NCBI GenBank assembly: GCA_039975855.1
Contig: JBDWGH010000003.1
Location: 310,001-374,000, forward strand
Reading direction: 5' to 3'
Source: Litorimonas sp039975855
GTDB taxonomy: Bacteria > Pseudomonadota > Alphaproteobacteria > Caulobacterales > Maricaulaceae
DNA length: 64,000 bases
Shown here piece after piece: positions 60,057 to 64,000 of the stretch. How positions within the stretch are numbered: the first letter of the stretch is position 1; each line of letters opens with the position of its first letter. The position numbers were made by a program, and so were the translations under genes. Below the pieces are notes generated by a model. That model did no database searches and was not told the origin of the DNA. It saw only the letters and a program-made list of their open reading frames with translations.

Positions 60057-61112
60057 ATGAAAAAATTGGGTCTGAGTCTGGTCGTAATTTTGGTTTCGTT
60101 GTTTGTCGCAGGTCAACTATTCAAGGTACAAATTGGAGAACGCCTATTCGCAAAGGCTGTTTCAGACGGGTTTGGGAATAACGTTCTGTCCGACTTGCCG
60201 GATGGATTACATGTCATTCTCATAGGAACAGGGTCGCCGCTTGCTGATCCATCCAGGGCGGGGCCAAGCACCGCAGTAATCGCTGGTAAACGTGTCTTCA
60301 TCATTGATAGCGGCGGCGGGGCAGTCCGTAAAATGGGGGAGATTGGGCTTTCTCCAGCAGCAACAGAACGTGTGCTGCTGACCCATTTCCATTCCGACCA
60401 TATTGATGGTTTGGGCGAACTCATGCTGCAACGCTGGGCTGGTGGAGGCTATACTGCCCCGATGCCTATTCATGGCCCAACCGGCGTCACCGAGGTGGTC
60501 AATGGATTGAATCTCGCATACACGCAAGACAAGGGCTATCGAGTTGCCCATCACGGCGCCGATATTGTTCCGCCTAGTGGATTTGGTGGAACGCCAATAG
60601 AATTTGAAGCGGGCCTAGTTCTGGATCAGTCTGGCGTTAAAATTCTGGCCTTTGAGGTTGATCATGAGCCCGTCTCACCATCATTTGGGTATCGCTTTGA
60701 ATATAAAGGCCGCTCGGTCGTCATAACAGGCGATACGGCCTATTCAGATGATTTAGCCCGCCACGCTGAAAATGCGGATATTCTCATATCCGAAGCTCTA
60801 AATCCGGACATGGTCGGCGTCATCGAAACAGCGGCGAGGGATGCAGGGAATAATCGCATTGGCAAAATAATGTATGACATCCCAGATTATCATATCACTC
60901 CCCTTCAGGCCGCGGAGGTCGCGCAAGATGCCAATGCAGGCTTGTTGGTCTTCACCCATATCGTTCCAGCATTGCCAACATCCTATTTGGATGCCGTCTT
61001 TAAAAAAGGTGCGGCGGACAAATTTTCCGGGGACATTGTCGTTGGCCAAGACGGGATGATGTTTTCCCTCAAGCCGCAATCAGATGGCATTATGCGCCGT
61101 CAACTAAAGTGA
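60057..61112 (+). CDS. Exported MBL-fold metallo-hydrolase (RNase Z/arylsulfatase-like)
   Basis: A 351-residue protein starting at ATG 60057 after AAGGGGAG; an N-terminal hydrophobic segment (LGLSLVVILVSLFVAGQLF) acts as signal anchor. The metal-binding HxHxDH motif is THFHSDHIDG, with downstream ligands in VDHEPVSPSFGYRF, VITGDTAYSDD and VFTHIVP. The overall pattern is that of the RNase Z-like branch of the metallo-beta-lactamase fold, but the membrane anchor makes tRNA processing unlikely. Arylsulfatase or lactonase-type hydrolysis in the periplasm is more plausible. Substrate unknown. Confidence 0.85.
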   Translation: MKKLGLSLVVILVSLFVAGQLFKVQIGERLFAKAVSDGFGNNVLSDLPDGLHVILIGTGSPLADPSRAGPSTAVIAGKRVFIIDSGGGAVRKMGEIGLSPAATERVLLTHFHSDHIDGLGELMLQRWAGGGYTAPMPIHGPTGVTEVVNGLNLAYTQDKGYRVAHHGADIVPPSGFGGTPIEFEAGLVLDQSGVKILAFEVDHEPVSPSFGYRFEYKGRSVVITGDTAYSDDLARHAENADILISEALNPDMVGVIETAARDAGNNRIGKIMYDIPDYHITPLQAAEVAQDANAGLLVFTHIVPALPTSYLDAVFKKGAADKFSGDIVVGQDGMMFSLKPQSDGIMRRQLK

Positions 61113-61206
61113 TCAACGGATATGTAGGTACTCTGATTTAAGGATGTATTCGGGTAGGTGATGGGGAAGGTCGGATCCCGTTGATACAGATGCATGTGCG
61201 AGGGGA

Positions 61207-62154
61207 TTACCGCACAGGACGCGTGCCAACCAAGACTTGCACGTCTTCGCAGACCTTTTTGGACCGGATAAAGACCTCATCATTATCTGCGACCAAACGG
61301 CACTGCCTCTGTATTTCGTAAACGCCTTCAACCTGACCTTTGCCAGCATCGACGATCTCTTGCATCTCTTTTGAGAGAGGGGCGTGACCAAATTCGACTT
61401 TAGGGAATATTGGCTGCGTCGGCGCATTAGACCAATCTGGACTGGTTGATGTTTGGGGTGGGCTGTTACGTTTATTTTGTTGGGCCAGTAAATTCGCGGC
61501 TTGCCGTTCATTTTCACGGCGCTCAGTCTCAAATTGGTGCTGAGAATTCGCATCCGTATTATATTTGACCTTTTGCCAGAGCGTGACAGTTTTCTTTTCG
61601 GAATCGAAATTGTTCACAGGCTGGAAATAGGAACGGCCGTCTTTGATGATTTTAAAATAATACCGGGCGTAGGTGATGTCATTCACAACGTGATCAGCGA
61701 CAAAATATCCGTCTGGTGTGAAACCTTTGCCTTCTAAAATTCCCGAATTCCCATGCTGTCTTTCGGGGCGAACGGCACTGAGGTCGCTCACGTTTCCGCC
61801 CGGGTAATAGATATCAAACCAAGACGGAGGCGCCGCATTTCGCACATGCCCTTGAAACCCCATTGAGATCAGCATGTTGCCTGTTCTTGTGGAGAGACCA
61901 TCAGGACCTGATTGCGAAAGGCTTAAAGCTTCTTGTTCAAAAACATCAAATCCCGCTCGCGTGATGATTGATGCTTTTCTGCCGTTTTGAAGGGACGGGA
62001 TTGCGATCTTGGAAACCTCTGTGTCCAATCCTTCGTCATTCCAGGAAGATTGAACTTCGGATTTGTCTATCGTGAACAAATCATCCTGCGCGAAACTATG
62101 GCCTGAGAATAGGAGCGTTAAAGATACGCTCGTCACTAGATATCTGAATATCAT
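61207..62154 (-). CDS. Hypothetical exported protein
   Basis: A 315-residue protein with signal peptide (YLVTSVSLTLLFSGHSFAQ). The family is not recognised. Visible are a soluble N-terminal half (WFDIYYPGGNVSDLS, GYFVADHVVNDITYARYYFK), a charged coiled segment rich in Gln/Glu/Arg (HQFETERRENERQAANLLAQ), a Pro/Ser-rich linker, and a C-terminal part with two cysteines (RQCRLVADNDE and KKVCEDVQVLVG) that could form a disulfide. It is divergent from the nuo operon and convergent with the MBL-fold gene. Confidence 0.7.
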   Translation of the reverse strand: MIFRYLVTSVSLTLLFSGHSFAQDDLFTIDKSEVQSSWNDEGLDTEVSKIAIPSLQNGRKASIITRAGFDVFEQEALSLSQSGPDGLSTRTGNMLISMGFQGHVRNAAPPSWFDIYYPGGNVSDLSAVRPERQHGNSGILEGKGFTPDGYFVADHVVNDITYARYYFKIIKDGRSYFQPVNNFDSEKKTVTLWQKVKYNTDANSQHQFETERRENERQAANLLAQQNKRNSPPQTSTSPDWSNAPTQPIFPKVEFGHAPLSKEMQEIVDAGKGQVEGVYEIQRQCRLVADNDEVFIRSKKVCEDVQVLVGTRPVR

Positions 62155-62473
62155 AAGATCGCCCTTTTTTTTGAAATTATCTTAGCCGTTCCGGATTTTC
62201 AATAAATAGGTTGGTTTCAACATCAAATTTGGCCGCGCAATATCATCTTTGTTTTAGTTAGCTTGGGAGGAAAGGAGTAGATTCAGGATCAAGGTTTTGC
62301 ACTTGCAAGTCATTCGCATAAAATTTAGTCAAATCAGGCTTTTAATGGGTCTTAACTCCAACTGAAAAACACTCACATTCGCGTCAGATTGTCCGTTGCA
62401 ATCGCGCCTCTGGCTCAATAGACACGGGCCGATGGCAGACCCTGTTGAGTCTGCGCTTTAGCCTGCGAGTCCC
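62155..62473. other. Upstream region of the nuo operon
   Basis: A 319-bp intergenic stretch between divergent genes, expected to hold the promoter of nuoA and of the exported protein gene. A perfect inverted repeat GCAGAC/GTCTGC (62435-62454, 8-nt loop) lies 19 bp before the nuoA start and could form a leader hairpin. I see no convincing -35/-10 pair and no ORF. Confidence 0.35.
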
Positions 62474-62839
62474 ATGTCTGATTTCTTGCTGGAATATCTA
62501 CCTGTTGTGATCCTTTTCGGGATAGCGTCGGTATTGTCCATTCTGTTCCTCCTTGTTCCAACGGTTATCGCGCCAAAGGATCCGGATTCAGAGAAAGTCT
62601 CGACCTATGAGTGCGGGTTCAACGCCTTTGACGACTCGCGCATGAAATTTGACGTGCGGTTTTACCTCGTCGCCATTCTTTTCATTATCTTCGATATCGA
62701 AGTCGCGTTCTTGTTTCCATATGCGGTCTCGCTGGACGGCATTACGTGGCAGGCTTGGCTTGTTGTTATGATCTTCCTTGCGGAGCTGGCTGCTGGCCTG
62801 GCTTATGCTTGGAAAATCGGCGCGCTGGATTGGGAGTAG
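62474..62839 (+). CDS. nuoA: NADH-quinone oxidoreductase subunit A
   Basis: A 121-residue membrane subunit of complex I with three transmembrane helices (about 9-30, 62-84, 92-113). The conserved loop YECGFNAFDDSRMKFDVRFY and the following FIIFDIEVAFLFPYA are diagnostic. It lies at the junction between the membrane arm and the quinone site. It is the first gene of the nuo operon here, with nuoB 4 bp after its stop. Confidence 0.96.
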   Translation: MSDFLLEYLPVVILFGIASVLSILFLLVPTVIAPKDPDSEKVSTYECGFNAFDDSRMKFDVRFYLVAILFIIFDIEVAFLFPYAVSLDGITWQAWLVVMIFLAELAAGLAYAWKIGALDWE

Positions 62840-62843
62840 GGTT

Positions 62844-63395
62844 ATGGTCTTAGTCAATCCAAATGGCGATGTCGGAACACCGGCCTATGATCCAAAAACT
62901 CATGATGTTGGGTTTACGGGACTCTCGAATGAACTGGCTGATAAGGGCTTTATCACGGCGGCATCTGACGATTTGATTACATGGGCGCGAACCGGGTCCC
63001 TCATGTGGATGACATTCGGTCTCGCATGTTGCGCCGTTGAAATGATGCAGGCGTCCATGCCGCGTTATGACGTCGAGCGGTTTGGCTTTGCCCCGCGTGC
63101 GTCCCCACGCCAGTCTGATGTTATGATCGTTGCGGGTACGCTGACCAATAAAATGGCGCCAGCGCTTCGTAAAGTTTACGACCAAATGCCAAACCCGCGC
63201 TATGTGATTTCTATGGGTAGCTGCGCCAATGGCGGCGGCTATTACCATTACTCTTATGCGGTTGTCCGTGGCTGTGACCGGATTGTTCCTGTTGACGTCT
63301 ATGTCCCAGGGTGTCCTCCGACGGCGGAAGCCTTGGTTTACGGCATTCTTCAATTGCAGAAGAAAATCCGCCGCGAAGGGAATATTGAGCGCTAA
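62844..63395 (+). CDS. nuoB: NADH-quinone oxidoreductase subunit B
   Basis: A 183-residue peripheral subunit that carries the N2 [4Fe-4S] cluster next to the quinone. Cluster-binding cysteines are in GLACCAVEMMQ, MGSCANGGGYYHYSY and VYVPGCPPTAEAL. ATG 62844 is used, 4 bp after nuoA, rather than the longer frame that overlaps nuoA. The N-terminal extension before LSNELADKGFITA is short. Confidence 0.97.
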   Translation: MVLVNPNGDVGTPAYDPKTHDVGFTGLSNELADKGFITAASDDLITWARTGSLMWMTFGLACCAVEMMQASMPRYDVERFGFAPRASPRQSDVMIVAGTLTNKMAPALRKVYDQMPNPRYVISMGSCANGGGYYHYSYAVVRGCDRIVPVDVYVPGCPPTAEALVYGILQLQKKIRREGNIER

Positions 63396-63397
63396 TC

Positions 63398-64000
63398 ATG
63401 GCTGATAATTTCGCAGACCTTCAAGATCACATCCAGAGCCAGCTCGGCGAGGCGATTAATAGCGCCGAAGTCGCGTTTGGTGAGCTGACGCTATATGCGC
63501 GCCGTGCGGAAATCGTTACCGTGCTGACGTTCTTGCGCGATGACCCGATTTGTAAGTTTACGCAGCTAATCGATATCGCAGGAGTGGACTATCCCGCGCG
63601 TGCGCGACGTTTCGACGTCGTATATCATTTGCTGTCTATGGGTCATAACGCTCGTATCCGCGTCAAAATCACGACGGATGAAGGCACGGCCGTCCATAGC
63701 TGCGCCGCTGTTTATCCGAATGCGGATTGGTATGAGCGCGAAGCGTTCGATATGTATGGTATCGCCTTTGATAATCATCCAGATTTGCGCCGTATCCTCA
63801 CGGATTACGGCTTTGAGGGTTATCCCTTGCGCAAGGACTTCCCGCTCTCAGGCTTTGTTGAGGTGCGCTATGACGAAGGCCGTAAAGCCGTGGTCTATGA
63901 GCCCGTCAACCTCCCGCAAGAATATAGAAGCTTCGATTTCCTCTCTCCATGGGAAGGCGGCGAATATGAGCTGCCGGGTGATGAGAAAGCGGAGGAGGCG
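63398..64000 (+). CDS. nuoC: NADH-quinone oxidoreductase subunit C, truncated by window end
   Basis: 201 codons are visible and the frame is open at the right edge. It starts 2 bp after nuoB. The 30-kDa subunit signature is present: YPNADWYEREAFDMYGIAFD followed by HPDLRRILTDYGFEGYPLRK and DFPLSGFVEVRYDE. The subunit belongs to the hydrophilic arm of complex I. It is not fused to NuoD within the visible part. Confidence 0.96.
   Translation, partial: MADNFADLQDHIQSQLGEAINSAEVAFGELTLYARRAEIVTVLTFLRDDPICKFTQLIDIAGVDYPARARRFDVVYHLLSMGHNARIRVKITTDEGTAVHSCAAVYPNADWYEREAFDMYGIAFDNHPDLRRILTDYGFEGYPLRKDFPLSGFVEVRYDEGRKAVVYEPVNLPQEYRSFDFLSPWEGGEYELPGDEKAEEA

Noticed and set aside
59631..60116. 161-residue minus-strand ORF as a transposase or integrase remnant
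   Set aside because: Considered because of the adjacent direct repeats, but no catalytic motif of any recombinase family is visible and the N-terminal part overlaps the MBL-fold gene.
1..64000. CRISPR array, insertion sequence, prophage or replication origin
   Set aside because: No regularly spaced repeats, transposase or phage genes, and no dnaA-box cluster or partition genes were seen.

Overview
The window looks like chromosomal DNA of a free-living, probably marine alphaproteobacterium, most likely in or near the Caulobacterales (Hyphomonadaceae-type), although base composition is nearer balanced than in GC-rich Caulobacter. The main support is the gene order pcm - tolC - popZ (DUF2497) - valS, an ArsR/methyltransferase fusion in front of metF, a YcgN-type cysteine-cluster protein beside a PBP1a, and nuoA-nuoB-nuoC at the right edge. 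No phage, transposase, integrase or CRISPR array is visible.

Layout. 1-4862: a catabolic operon (thiolase, GMC dehydrogenase, ferredoxin reductase-type flavoprotein, HMG-CoA lyase). 4859-8631: an AlkX/YcaQ-type glycosylase, a formylglycine-generating-enzyme-like lipoprotein, tRNA-Cys and an isoaspartyl methyltransferase-type gene. 8731-16952: TolC, a very long PopZ-like protein, ValS, a DUF3137 protein and a lipoprotein. 16965-22096 (minus): a TerB-like protein, then after a 523-bp gene-free stretch a tightly coupled operon of an HscC-type Hsp70, a membrane-anchored J-like protein, exonuclease III and a DUF2145-like protein. 22358-29640: M3 peptidase, an XRE regulator with a small membrane-protein module, EttA and a GH9 glycoside hydrolase. 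29700-39897: methionine/folate (metF), ilvE, an OmpR/EnvZ-type pair, proC with a YbjN-like gene, and assorted housekeeping genes.

The most distinctive region is 40063-53587. A TolB-like/TPR protein is followed by a Gfo/Idh/MocA oxidoreductase, a TIM-barrel isomerase-like protein, an MFS transporter, a Tat-signal small subunit (gluconate 2-dehydrogenase subunit 3 family), four back-to-back GMC oxidoreductases and a Tat/lipobox TIM-barrel protein. The genes from the MFS transporter onward overlap or abut. All four GMC proteins keep a C-x5-C-x3-C motif matching the [3Fe-4S] site of direct-electron-transfer FAD glucose dehydrogenases. The order and start codons (ATG/GTG/ATG/GTG) suggest that a two-gene A-B unit was duplicated. 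My inference is a periplasmic sugar or glycoside oxidation system, possibly of the 3-keto-glycoside type, in which one export/assembly subunit serves four catalytic subunits.

53584-64000 holds a 2-dehydro-3-deoxygalactonokinase-type kinase, a PAN-CAP secreted protein, PBP1a, YcgN, a cysteine-rich VWA protein flanked by an 83-bp direct repeat of the ycgN 3' end, an MBL-fold hydrolase, a secreted protein of unknown function and the start of the complex I operon. Functions are assigned by reading motifs only; no database search was possible.
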